Below, piece after piece: positions 15,260 through 22,592 of a stretch of DNA of 28,333 nucleotides. Below the pieces are notes generated by a model. The model did no database searches. It had not been told where the DNA came from and saw only the letters and a program-made list of their open reading frames with translations. Position numbers and translations under genes: made by a program. Each line of letters begins with the position of its first letter. Positions within the stretch are counted from its first letter, which is position 1. The DNA is from Bacillota bacterium (lineage in GTDB: Bacteria; Bacillota; Clostridia; Oscillospirales; Oscillospiraceae). The stretch covers positions 1-28,333 of the forward strand of contig JAEWRY010000036.1 of the NCBI GenBank assembly GCA_023459875.1, written 5' to 3'.

Positions 15260-15920
15260 AATTCAGCTTCTTCTCCACTTGCTTCAAAACAATCATCAGA
15301 ATCGAGATGATGACCAGATAGTAGACCGCGACCAAAGAGTAGGTAGCGAAAAACTGATAGGTCTTGCCCACGTAAACCCTGCCTTTGTTCACCAGCTCCG
15401 CGAGGCCTATGCCAGAGAGGATGGAGGTGTCCTTAATGGTTATGATGAACTGGTTTACCATGGAGGGGATGGCGATTTTGACCGCCTGGGGCAGGACGAC
15501 CTTGAACATGGTCCTGGCGCTGCTCAGGCCGAGGCTTCTGGCCGCCTCGCTCTGACCGGCGTCCACGGCGGCGATGCCGCCCCGGAAGATTTCCGAGAGA
15601 TACGCCCCCGCGTTGAGGCTCAGGGTAATAATGGAGGCGACAAATACATCCAGTCTGAAGCCGGGCACCACCAGCTGGATAAGCTGGGGGACACCAAAAT
15701 AGATGGTGAGCGCCTGCACCAGCATGGGCGTTCCCCGGATGACCCATATGTAGATTCCGGCGAGAATCCTCAGGAGCCTGTAGCGGGAAATGATCATCAT
15801 GCAGCTCAGAAAGCCCACCAGAATACCGATGGCTATGGAAATGACGGAAGTGAGCACCGTCATCCGCAGCCCCATGAGGAGCAGCGGGGTCGCTTCGTTT
15901 ATCGTTCTTGCAAAATCCAT
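15237..15920 (-). CDS. Polar amino-acid ABC importer, permease
   Basis: A 227-residue membrane protein of the HisM/GlnP family with about five helices. The EAA loop that docks on the ATPase is clear (GQSEAARSLGLSSARTMFKV), as are WVIRGTPMLVQ and LSLNAGAYLSEIFRGG. Only one permease gene is present, so it likely forms a homodimer. It is encoded between the binding-protein gene and the ATPase gene. Confidence 0.95.
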   Translation of the reverse strand: MDFARTINEATPLLLMGLRMTVLTSVISIAIGILVGFLSCMMIISRYRLLRILAGIYIWVIRGTPMLVQALTIYFGVPQLIQLVVPGFRLDVFVASIITLSLNAGAYLSEIFRGGIAAVDAGQSEAARSLGLSSARTMFKVVLPQAVKIAIPSMVNQFIITIKDTSILSGIGLAELVNKGRVYVGKTYQFFATYSLVAVYYLVIISILMIVLKQVEKKLNYERKDYR

Positions 15921-15945
15921 TCTCTCACCGCTATCAAAAAGTAAA

Positions 15946-15980
15946 TAGCTTCAGCACCGCACCGCGCGGTGCTGAAGCTA
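15946..15980 (-). terminator. Intergenic hairpin between binding-protein and permease genes
   Basis: A perfect 15-bp stem (TAGCTTCAGCACCGC and complement, loop 5) followed on the minus strand by TTTACTTTTTG. It probably acts as a leaky terminator or RNA-stabilising hairpin so that the binding protein is made in excess of the membrane complex, as is common in ABC import operons. Confidence 0.75.
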
Positions 15981-15996
15981 TCGGAGCACTTAAAGC

Positions 15997-16812
15997 TTAA
16001 TATCCGTACTTCGCGAGGATCTCGTCGTACTTGCCGCTCTTCTTGATGCTGGCGAGGCCGGCGTTGAACATGGCGATCAGGTCGGCGTTGGTGCCCTTCT
16101 TCACGGCGAAGCCGTAGGAGCCCGGATTGATCACTTCGCCGATAGTCTTGAGCGCCAGGGATTCTTCCATGATGGCCCAGCCGACCACCGAGCGGTCCTC
16201 GAAGCAGGCGGCGTTGTTGCCGTTGATGACGGCGGTGTACATGGTGGGGGAATCGTCGTAGTACTGGATGGTGAAGCCGTACTGGGCGGCGACACTCTCG
16301 GCGTATTCGGCGCCCACGGTGCTGGTCTTGGCGGCGACGGTGAGGCCCTTCAGGTCCTCAAGCTTGGTGACCTTACTTTTTGCGGCGACCACCATGATCT
16401 GGCCGTCCTCAAAATAGCCGTCGGAGAAGTCGAAGGTTTCCAATCTCGCAGGCTTGATGGTCATACCGGCGATCATGCCGTCGGCCTGGCCGGACTGGAC
16501 GGCGCCCATGGACGCGTCGAAGCCCTCGTTCTTTACCTCATACTTGAAGCCCTGGTCCTCGGCGACGGCGGCAAGGATGTCCATATCCACGCCGACATAC
16601 TGCTTGGTGGCTTCGTCATAATACTCAAAGGGAGCGAACGCGTTGTCCGAATAGATGATGTAGGTCTTTTCCGGAGTGGGGGTAGCGGACGGGGCGGGGG
16701 TGGCGGACGGAGTGGCGCTGGGGGCGGCCGAGCTGCCGCCGCATCCGGCAACGCCGAAAAGCATAAGCGCGGCAAGCAAGAGCAGGACGATCGTTCTGGT
16801 TACCTTTTTCAT
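15997..16812 (-). CDS. Amino-acid ABC importer substrate-binding lipoprotein
   Basis: A 271-residue family 3 solute-binding protein. Signal peptide with lipobox VAGC (Cys24), then a 20-residue Ala/Ser/Thr/Pro linker made of repeats like PSATPAPSATP, which spaces the domain from the membrane. The domain starts YIIYSDNAFAPFEYYDE and contains GVDMDILAAVAEDQG and MIAGMTIKPARLETFDFSDG, which holds the ligand arginine region. It should bind a polar amino acid or similar compound outside the cell; the exact ligand is unclear. GGAGAGG precedes the ATG. Confidence 0.94.
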   Translation of the reverse strand: MKKVTRTIVLLLLAALMLFGVAGCGGSSAAPSATPSATPAPSATPTPEKTYIIYSDNAFAPFEYYDEATKQYVGVDMDILAAVAEDQGFKYEVKNEGFDASMGAVQSGQADGMIAGMTIKPARLETFDFSDGYFEDGQIMVVAAKSKVTKLEDLKGLTVAAKTSTVGAEYAESVAAQYGFTIQYYDDSPTMYTAVINGNNAACFEDRSVVGWAIMEESLALKTIGEVINPGSYGFAVKKGTNADLIAMFNAGLASIKKSGKYDEILAKYGY

Positions 16813-16847
16813 GTGTTATCCTCTCCTTCACAAATTAGGCTTCATTC

Positions 16848-16876
16848 ATTTTATTGTAGATAGCCCTCCTTGTCAA
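16848..16876 (-). promoter_or_regulatory. Sigma-A promoter of the amino-acid ABC operon
   Basis: On the minus strand TTGACA, a 17-base spacer and TAAAAT lie about 35 bases before the binding-protein ATG. Repeat element B1 ends about 65 bases upstream of the -35 box, leaving the core promoter intact. Confidence 0.8.
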
Positions 16877-16941
16877 GCTAATCTGACGTAATAATGCATA
16901 AACAAATGCTGCAACTTGCATATTCTCTCCGGCAAAGTCAA

Positions 16942-17200
16942 TAATGTCCACTGAACAAATGCGATTTCCGAACCGCATTTGCCGAAAGAGCAACAGTTGC
17001 CCTTTCGGGCGGCAAAACAACATTGTTTTACCGCTTCAGATACATTGATGATTGTCCGTTTTGATTTGCGGACACACGCCGCAAATCAAAAGTGCAAGGA
17101 TTTCGACCATAATTGGTCGAAATCCTTGCACCTGAATAAAGCAAAATCGAGCTTAGAAGCATTGATATTACTATGTTTTTGCTTTATTCAGCGGACATTA
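16942..17200 (+). mobile_element. MITE-like element with terminal inverted repeats, family B, copy 1
   Basis: A 259-bp non-coding element. Ends are TAATGTCCACTGAA (16942-16955) and TTCAGCGGACATTA (17187-17200), 14-bp inverted repeats with one mismatch. The terminal TA on each side may be a TA target duplication, as for IS630/Tc1-like transposons. Inside are five hairpins: 16956-16981 (CAAATGCG/CGCATTTG); 16982-17008; 17059-17091 (TTTTGATTTGCGG, loop ACACACG); 17092-17131, an 18-bp perfect stem; and 17132-17191 (CTGAATAAAGCAAAA with its complement), whose right arm merges with the terminal repeat. No transposase frame. A second copy starts at 28165. Confidence 0.88.
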
Positions 17201-17271
17201 AATAAATTTTCCAGCAAATTCCGCTGTTCCCCCTGCGCCGACGCGGGAGGAGGGCGGCAGGAAACGCCAAA

Positions 17272-17311
17272 AACCTCCGCGTCACCGGCATTCCGGCCGG
17301 ACGCGGAGGTT
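17272..17311 (-). terminator. Terminator of the C39-like gene
   Basis: A 12-bp perfect stem (AACCTCCGCGTC and GACGCGGAGGTT) with an inner GC-rich loop. On the minus strand TTTTTGG follows. It lies about 22 bases after the stop of the C39-like gene. Confidence 0.8.
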
Positions 17312-17333
17312 GATCCGGGGTTCTTGCGCTCGC

Positions 17334-17924
17334 TTAGTCCAGGTGTTTGACTGTCCTCGGGTTATATTTGAGAGGGCAGTCCCTGTACTGGGCGATGATG
17401 CCGCTGCGCAGATGGCGCACGCCGGATTTGTCCACCGCGTGCCAGCGGTCCATCAACTCGCTGAAGGACAGATAGGTGAAATTGCCGAGGGTCCACGGGT
17501 CCATCACGTAGATCCCCTGGTCGTAATAACCGCAGGCTACGATGCAGTGGGCGTCCTTCCAGTCGTAAACGTACTCGATCTCGTCGTCCTTCCAGGCCTG
17601 GATGGTCAGCATCGGGGCGATGCCCTCGTCGATATACCTTTTCAGGTCGTCCACGTCCATCTTTTCAGCCATCATAGCGCTGAATCCGATGCGCTGCAGA
17701 TAATTCAAAACATTCTGATAATCGGTTCCCGCAATTGGCTGCGTTTGAAGAAGTTCCGCCAGCTTATCCTGCCGGAACCAAATGCCGTAGCGGGCGAGCG
17801 TGGACTGGACGCACGCCACAACGCAGGTATATTCGGTTTCCTGATAACACAGCGGAACGGGGATGAAGTTCCCGCAGCTCTGGAGATCCGGGACATCAAA
17901 ATAAACGGGTTTTAAAGGTTGCAC
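17334..17924 (-). CDS. C39-like papain-fold peptidase-family protein
   Basis: A 196-residue protein with the layout of C39 peptidases: Gln28 (oxyanion) and Cys34 in YQETEYTCVVACVQSTL, His126 in DAHCIVACGYY, and Asp142 in YVMDPWT. The rest (DYQNVLNYLQRIGF, then PMLTIQAW) also fits the fold. No ABC transporter, bacteriocin or signal peptide is nearby, so it is not an obvious leader-peptide processing exporter; it may cleave or bind a peptide in the cytoplasm. The start is taken as GTG because AAGGGAG lies eight bases upstream; a longer ATG start at 17945 has no such site. Confidence 0.75.
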   Translation of the reverse strand: MQPLKPVYFDVPDLQSCGNFIPVPLCYQETEYTCVVACVQSTLARYGIWFRQDKLAELLQTQPIAGTDYQNVLNYLQRIGFSAMMAEKMDVDDLKRYIDEGIAPMLTIQAWKDDEIEYVYDWKDAHCIVACGYYDQGIYVMDPWTLGNFTYLSFSELMDRWHAVDKSGVRHLRSGIIAQYRDCPLKYNPRTVKHLD

Positions 17925-18079
17925 GGCAGACGCTCCCTTAATCATAATAATAGGAATAGGCTCCCTGCTATTACCAATATGCCGGTTTTCAGAATTTTGT
18001 GAGCCGCCGGGGTGTCAGGCATAGCTTCCCTGGTTTCCCAGACTCAGCTGCCAGCGCGCCCGGGAGGGACGTTTTTTTC

Positions 18080-18619
18080 TTACAGGTTCAGGAGCGAAGC
18101 GAAAAAGCCGTAAGGCAGCAGGAACAGGTAAGGCGCGGTGGCGAGCGCGAGAGTACGCGCCAGGGCTCTTTTTTCATTGTCGGACGCGTCCAGCTTTTTA
18201 AAGGTGACGCGCAGATTGAGCCGGTAAATGAGAAAGGCCGATACGGCGACGGCGGAGAGAACCACAAGAAAGGCGCCGATATGGTTGGTTGGGCCGTACT
18301 CCACGCACAGCCTGATGTAATCCATCGTCTCTCCGAACTTACCGTATCTGGGATCGCCCAGGGCGATGAGCAGCCTGTCGATCAGAAACAGGACCGCCAC
18401 GCCGGCAAAGTCGGCCAGGAACCCGAACCCGTAAACCTTGAGAATCAGCTTTTTGTATGTTCCGAGGATCTCCTTTTGCTTTTGAATCTTCAGTACGGCA
18501 AGCAGGACCAGGCTGTCGATCAGGAAATCAGCCGGCAGAATCATCAGCCAAACCACAGGTATGAGCCACAGCATCCATATGGGAAAAATCAAATTGTATA
18601 ATCTGAGTTCCTTTTTCAA
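18080..18619 (-). CDS. Hypothetical multi-pass membrane protein
   Basis: A 179-residue protein, TTG start with GGTGAG upstream. About four to five hydrophobic segments: 10-27 (LIFPIWMLWLIPVVWLMI), 30-43, 64-86, 113-133 and 158-176. A Lys-rich loop (KIQKQKEILGTYKK) follows the second. No conserved catalytic motif is visible and the family is not recognised. It lies on the same strand as the two neighbours but is separated from both by gaps, so operon membership is unclear. Confidence 0.72.
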   Translation of the reverse strand: MKKELRLYNLIFPIWMLWLIPVVWLMILPADFLIDSLVLLAVLKIQKQKEILGTYKKLILKVYGFGFLADFAGVAVLFLIDRLLIALGDPRYGKFGETMDYIRLCVEYGPTNHIGAFLVVLSAVAVSAFLIYRLNLRVTFKKLDASDNEKRALARTLALATAPYLFLLPYGFFASLLNL

Positions 18620-18851
18620 ACCGTCTCACCCGCCTTCGGCCGCTTTACCCATCAATGGTATGGCGTTTCTTTCTCCGACCGGTACAATATATGATTCTTT
18701 GGGTGACGGTATGGCATAGGGGCCGAAATAAAGCGTTATCCCCCATGCTTCCTGTAAAACCGCCTGTCATCAGCCTCTGGAGGCTGATGACAGGCGGTAA
18801 GAGAAGCGCAATAGGCAAGCATCTCTTAAGAACGGGAAGTCTGTTGCATAT
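18620..18851. other. Intergenic gap carrying the next operon's terminator
   Basis: Besides the terminator hairpin listed separately, no gene, promoter or repeat could be supported here. Confidence 0.4.
18759..18798 (-). terminator. Terminator of the propeller-like membrane protein gene
   Basis: A perfect 19-bp inverted repeat (arm ACCGCCTGTCATCAGCCTC) around TG. On the minus strand TTTTACAGG follows. Located about 55 bases after the stop. Confidence 0.8.
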
Positions 18852-19982
18852 TTATAGCATCGGAATAACCCGGAATACGATCGGAACTAAACCCATGGCC
18901 GCTATGAACCAGAAAACAAAAACGGAGAATGGCCACAGAGGAGCGTTGAGGCGTATCTTTTCCGTCTGTCCGGTGGCACCGTCCTTTACGGAGACGGTAT
19001 TGAGGGACCGGATTGCATATGTGTTGCCACCCGCGGTAAATTGATTTTCATCCGACATATGATAGGTTTCCTGTAATTGCTCCGAGCGGTTCTCGTCAAT
19101 ATTCTTTTCCGAATAGGACAGTTCGCCTTGGTCGAATACAAAGTAAGCATGGGTGCGGGCGGTTACGATATGTACCTGATCGCCGTCAATCCCGAACGTA
19201 AACCTCCCGCTTCCGGTGGGAAAACGAAACCCATATTGAAAGCTGCCTTTGCTGTCATAAACCTGGATGCAGTCCCGTTCTCCCTCCCCGATGTATATAT
19301 TCCCGGAGGAATCCACGGCAATTCCGTTCTTTTGATTGAGCGGATATTGATCGTAATATTTGCTGACGTTAACGCTGCTTCTGGAGACACTCAGCATAAA
19401 ACCGAAAAATCCGAACAGTGTCATGCATATCTCCAGAACCGTAAGAACCGTCGTTAATATTCTGTGCTTCTTCCCTTCGGTTTTACCCCTGATCTGCTCT
19501 CGCTGACCACCCAGCAGGCAAAAAAGGGCATCCCTTGCTTTTTGGGCCTCATGATAAAATGGAGTATTCAGCAATTTATAGAGAAAACAGATCATAAGCC
19601 CCGGAATTAGTATGTGCAGTCCGAAGTTCCGCTCGGCAAATGCAAAGCCAAGGCTGAGCAACATGGTAAACGCGCAGAACGCCAAAAAAACCGTCGAGAA
19701 CACCTTAACCGCCTGGGGAAGCCGCATATCCACATCAACGACGGCCCCATCCTCCCGTTCCGTTATCGTCCCGCTGACCACCGGCACAAAAGAATTTCGA
19801 TAAGAAACTATAGGGACTATTTTGAATCTATCCTCCCCGACCTCTCCCCAGAACAGATGATTGCCTGCGGAACGCAAAATGCTAGGACGGTTCGGGTTGG
19901 TTTTCTCCCGTAGCAGACTTACTATCTCATTTTTGGGTTTTGACGTTTGAATCTCAAAATGCTCATAAGGGAAAAACTTCAT
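18852..19982 (-). CDS. Membrane protein with NHL/propeller-like extracytoplasmic region
   Basis: A 376-residue protein. Residues 1-95 are a soluble beta-rich domain (FKIVPIVSYRNSFVPVVSGT) seen in small membrane proteins of Firmicutes and Bacteroidetes. Hydrophobic helices follow at about 95-113, 121-139 and 175-198. Residues 205-340 then include NGIAVDSSGNIYIGEGERDC and VYDSKGSFQYGFRFP, which look like two blades of an NHL-type beta-propeller, too few for a full one. A final helix at 350-375 returns to the membrane. The combination suggests a sensor or envelope protein, but no function can be assigned. ATG start; last codon precedes a terminator. Confidence 0.72.
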   Translation of the reverse strand: MKFFPYEHFEIQTSKPKNEIVSLLREKTNPNRPSILRSAGNHLFWGEVGEDRFKIVPIVSYRNSFVPVVSGTITEREDGAVVDVDMRLPQAVKVFSTVFLAFCAFTMLLSLGFAFAERNFGLHILIPGLMICFLYKLLNTPFYHEAQKARDALFCLLGGQREQIRGKTEGKKHRILTTVLTVLEICMTLFGFFGFMLSVSRSSVNVSKYYDQYPLNQKNGIAVDSSGNIYIGEGERDCIQVYDSKGSFQYGFRFPTGSGRFTFGIDGDQVHIVTARTHAYFVFDQGELSYSEKNIDENRSEQLQETYHMSDENQFTAGGNTYAIRSLNTVSVKDGATGQTEKIRLNAPLWPFSVFVFWFIAAMGLVPIVFRVIPML

Positions 19983-20075
19983 CGCCGATTCCCCTCGAAA
20001 TCAGAATTTTAATTGTATTTGCATACATTATTATACAGCCGCGTTCGGCGTATGGCAATCTTTTCCTGCATGAGG

Positions 20076-20107
20076 AAAGGGTATCTCATATGGATGAGAT
20101 ACCCTTT
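20076..20107. terminator. Hairpin between NERD-like and membrane protein genes
   Basis: A perfect 14-bp stem (AAAGGGTATCTCAT and complement) with loop ATGG, about 70 bases after the NERD-like stop. The T-tract is short on either strand, so its strength as a terminator is uncertain. Confidence 0.6.
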
Positions 20108-20178
20108 ATTCTGTGATTTTCAGGGTCGGAAAAGCCTGCCGGGCGACGGCGCGCGCTTTGTGCTTCTTCGGGTGTTTT

Positions 20179-20952
20179 TTACTCGGGGCACCTCTCCCGA
20201 TACGCTTCAAACATCAGGCGGTATTTCTCCGTATAGTTCTTCGGCGTTTCCTGCTGCAAAGCAAGGAACGAATAGGCCAGCTGCTCGGCGTTCTTCTCTC
20301 TTCCCGCCGTGACGGGTTCCGCGTTCACTTTATTGATATACTCCGCCAATTGACCGGCCCGGATGACCTGATTGGTGATTTCTTTTTTCGTGTATTGCGC
20401 GCTGAAATTGGTCAGGGGATCGGCCAGCACCGCCGCCGAACGGTAATTATCATGAAAATTCTTATCGAAGAGCAGTGCGGAGAGCAGATTGCGCCTGTTT
20501 TCCCTTCTGATTCTTCTAATGAGCTCCAGGTTACGGCGTCCGCTTAAAATAGGAGAGGAAATAGACTTTTTCACATAGTGCCCGTCGAAACTTGTCATCC
20601 TGATGAAATCGCCGGCGCTGTTCATCTCAATGTCGCCGAACAAATCCCTGCATTCCAAAACAAAATTGCGCCCACGGGTAATGACCAGAAAATCCATCCG
20701 AGCGTCAAGGCTGCCGTCGGAAAGGTACAGATCCCGGAACACAAACATCGGTATGCGGCTGTTTTTAAGCTCCAGAGCCACCTGATCTTCTGCCCTCAGT
20801 CCGGCGGAGAGGAATTTTATATCCTGTTCCATCTGGGCCTTTATTTCCCGGGGAGCGATTTTCAGCATGGCGGTCAGCACGGGAATCTGTTCCTTCGCGC
20901 TGCTGTTTTCTTTCAGGAAAACAGGTTCTCTCATATTGTCGAACAGTCCCAT
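20179..20952 (-). CDS. NERD-like (nuclease-related) domain protein
   Basis: A 257-residue soluble protein. Residues about 50-165 look like a NERD domain: GLRAEDQVALELKN (G-x-x-x-E), then ARMDFLVITRGRNFVLECRD, where the catalytic Asp (87) and Glu (100) are present. The usual Lys of the E-x-K motif reads Arg102, so cleavage activity is doubtful. The C-terminal ~90 residues are helical (TKKEITNQVIRAGQLAEYIN). NERD proteins are thought to act on nucleic acid but few are characterised. GGAG lies before the ATG. Confidence 0.72.
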   Translation of the reverse strand: MGLFDNMREPVFLKENSSAKEQIPVLTAMLKIAPREIKAQMEQDIKFLSAGLRAEDQVALELKNSRIPMFVFRDLYLSDGSLDARMDFLVITRGRNFVLECRDLFGDIEMNSAGDFIRMTSFDGHYVKKSISSPILSGRRNLELIRRIRRENRRNLLSALLFDKNFHDNYRSAAVLADPLTNFSAQYTKKEITNQVIRAGQLAEYINKVNAEPVTAGREKNAEQLAYSFLALQQETPKNYTEKYRLMFEAYRERCPE

Positions 20953-21017
20953 GATCTCAGCTCCTCACAAATAGGAAGGAATCAGCTTCTGCCGCGGAAA
21001 AGCGCGGCTTACCGAAT

Positions 21018-21608
21018 TTAGAGAACGAGGGTCTCACCCGGCTTCATGATGACTCTGCCGGGGCATTGGAAGGCCCCGGCCGTTTTCGCGTCGAACAGCC
21101 TGCCCGGTGCCATATGAATGGGAACGGAATGCTTTGCGCCGATGAGAACGGCGCAGCGGGACGCATCGCCCGCGTCCATATTGTAAACGCCGTCCACCGG
21201 CAGCAGAGCCCAGTCCAGCGCGCGGGAGGCAAGCTCCTTCATCCGGCCGGTTTCGGAGGTGTCCCCCGCGTGGTAGAGCTTGACGCCGTCGACGGTCAGA
21301 AGATAGCCCACGCACTCCTCTTTCTTATGGTTCCGGTTATAAGCCTCCACGGCTTCTACCTTAACCCCGCCGATCTGGAAGGAGGCGTAATTCCCGCCCC
21401 TGAGCGCTTCCGGCGCCCGGATGACGCGGGTGCCCTGCTTTTGTGGAACCAGCGACACCTTGTTGTGGTCGGTATGCTCGTGGGTCACCAGGATGAGATC
21501 AGCCGGAAGCTCGTAGCCCTCCCCCACATAGGGGTCTATATAAATGACCGTCCCGTCGTCGGAGGCGATCCGGACGCTCGCGTGTCCCTGATACAAGAGT
21601 TTTGCCAC
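21018..21608 (-). CDS. Metallo-beta-lactamase fold hydrolase (UlaG/UPF0173-like)
   Basis: A 196-residue protein. The metal site is complete: HEHTDH at 43-48, His113 and Asp116 in YHAGDTSETG, and His165 in VPIHMAPG. The short form, with an early Asp-Pro strand (IYIDPYVG) and the AGDT motif, fits the UlaG-like/UPF0173 group of Zn or Mn hydrolases of phosphoesters or lactones. The start is GTG, nine bases after AAGGGG; longer readings to 21692 lack support. Substrate unknown. Confidence 0.86.
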   Translation of the reverse strand: MAKLLYQGHASVRIASDDGTVIYIDPYVGEGYELPADLILVTHEHTDHNKVSLVPQKQGTRVIRAPEALRGGNYASFQIGGVKVEAVEAYNRNHKKEECVGYLLTVDGVKLYHAGDTSETGRMKELASRALDWALLPVDGVYNMDAGDASRCAVLIGAKHSVPIHMAPGRLFDAKTAGAFQCPGRVIMKPGETLVL

Positions 21609-21752
21609 ATCCGGCGCCCCTTTCCGCTTTTTCAGGTTTTCATTTCCATTTTTTTCTTCTATCATACTACACGGAATGTGATAAGGCAACAAATTTCAAC
21701 AACTGTAAAGCATAAATTTTATTCATTTTATAAAATCCCGGCTTTCACCTGT

Positions 21753-22553
21753 TTACGGTTTTTTCATGGTGCAGGGAAGATTCACGAGGCATTTGCCGCA
21801 GACCTCGCTTCCGGAGTCCTCCGCCTCCTGTCCGGCGGCGGAAGCGTAGGAATTTCCGAACCGCGTGTAGACCTTTGCGTTCTCACGGCACCTGGTGAAA
21901 CAGACGTCGCGGCGGAAGCCCTCCCCGGTGAGCGCGCCGGTGGGACATCTTTTCACGCAGGCCATGCAGGAACCCTTTCTCTTATAGAGGCAGTATTCCT
22001 CCGTGACCGGAACGCCGCATTCGCAGTCCAGGTCTGTCACGACGGTACACAGCCTTCCGCAGCTGCCCATCTCGGTAATGAGCATGTTGTTCAGCCCAAA
22101 GGAACCGAGTCCCGCCAGGTAAGCGATGTGCCGCTGGGACCAGCGGCTCGTGATCTTCTCCCGGTCAAAGACCGCGGCCTCCTTCGAGACCGCCGCGCGG
22201 TATCCGTTCTCCTCCAGGTAGGAGACGATGTGTCCGGTCAGCTCATGAAACATCGCGTTGGTCAGTTCGTAGCAAAGGGCCCAGTCGGGGGAGGCGAGTC
22301 CCTCGGCGGCGTTTCCTTTCGCGATCTTTTCGGTGAAGGGGACGAAACAGGCGATCACGGTCTTCGCGCCGGGCAGGACCTCCCAGGGCATCTCGTGTTC
22401 GGGGTGCACCAGCTCCCTGAGCTTTGGAAAGCCTTCGTCTTCCGCGTCCGCGAAGCCGACGAGGGGGGACCGCCATTTTCCGGTTAATTCATCCTGCCCG
22501 TCGCGTTCGGCCACAAAACGGACGATCTCGTTTCTGACGCTCTCTTTTGTCAA
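21753..22553 (-). CDS. Epoxyqueuosine reductase-like 4Fe-4S protein
   Basis: A 266-residue protein. SRWSQRHIAYLAGLGSFGLN (about 136-155) is the signature region of the QueG-like family, but the sequence differs from true QueG, and no queuosine genes are near. Cysteines at about 165-188 and the ferredoxin motif CMACVKRCPTGAL (196-208), plus a C-terminal CGKC, would bind two or more 4Fe-4S clusters. A redox role is likely; the substrate is unknown. Start is TTG, about nine bases after GAGGTG. It lies 40 bases before the next gene's end and may be co-transcribed with the aldo/keto reductase. Confidence 0.82.
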   Translation of the reverse strand: MTKESVRNEIVRFVAERDGQDELTGKWRSPLVGFADAEDEGFPKLRELVHPEHEMPWEVLPGAKTVIACFVPFTEKIAKGNAAEGLASPDWALCYELTNAMFHELTGHIVSYLEENGYRAAVSKEAAVFDREKITSRWSQRHIAYLAGLGSFGLNNMLITEMGSCGRLCTVVTDLDCECGVPVTEEYCLYKRKGSCMACVKRCPTGALTGEGFRRDVCFTRCRENAKVYTRFGNSYASAAGQEAEDSGSEVCGKCLVNLPCTMKKP

Positions 22554-22592
22554 TTAAAACGCACCTCTATCCGGCGGCGATGCGCCTTTCTT

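Noticed and set aside
16942..17200. Riboswitch or attenuator of the amino-acid ABC operon
   Set aside because: It lies upstream of the promoter of that operon, has transposon-like ends and recurs elsewhere before unrelated sequence.
21066..22487. A 473-codon open frame on the plus strand
   Set aside because: It is antisense to the MBL and QueG-like genes, whose motifs and ribosome sites are clear, and its translation has no recognisable domain.
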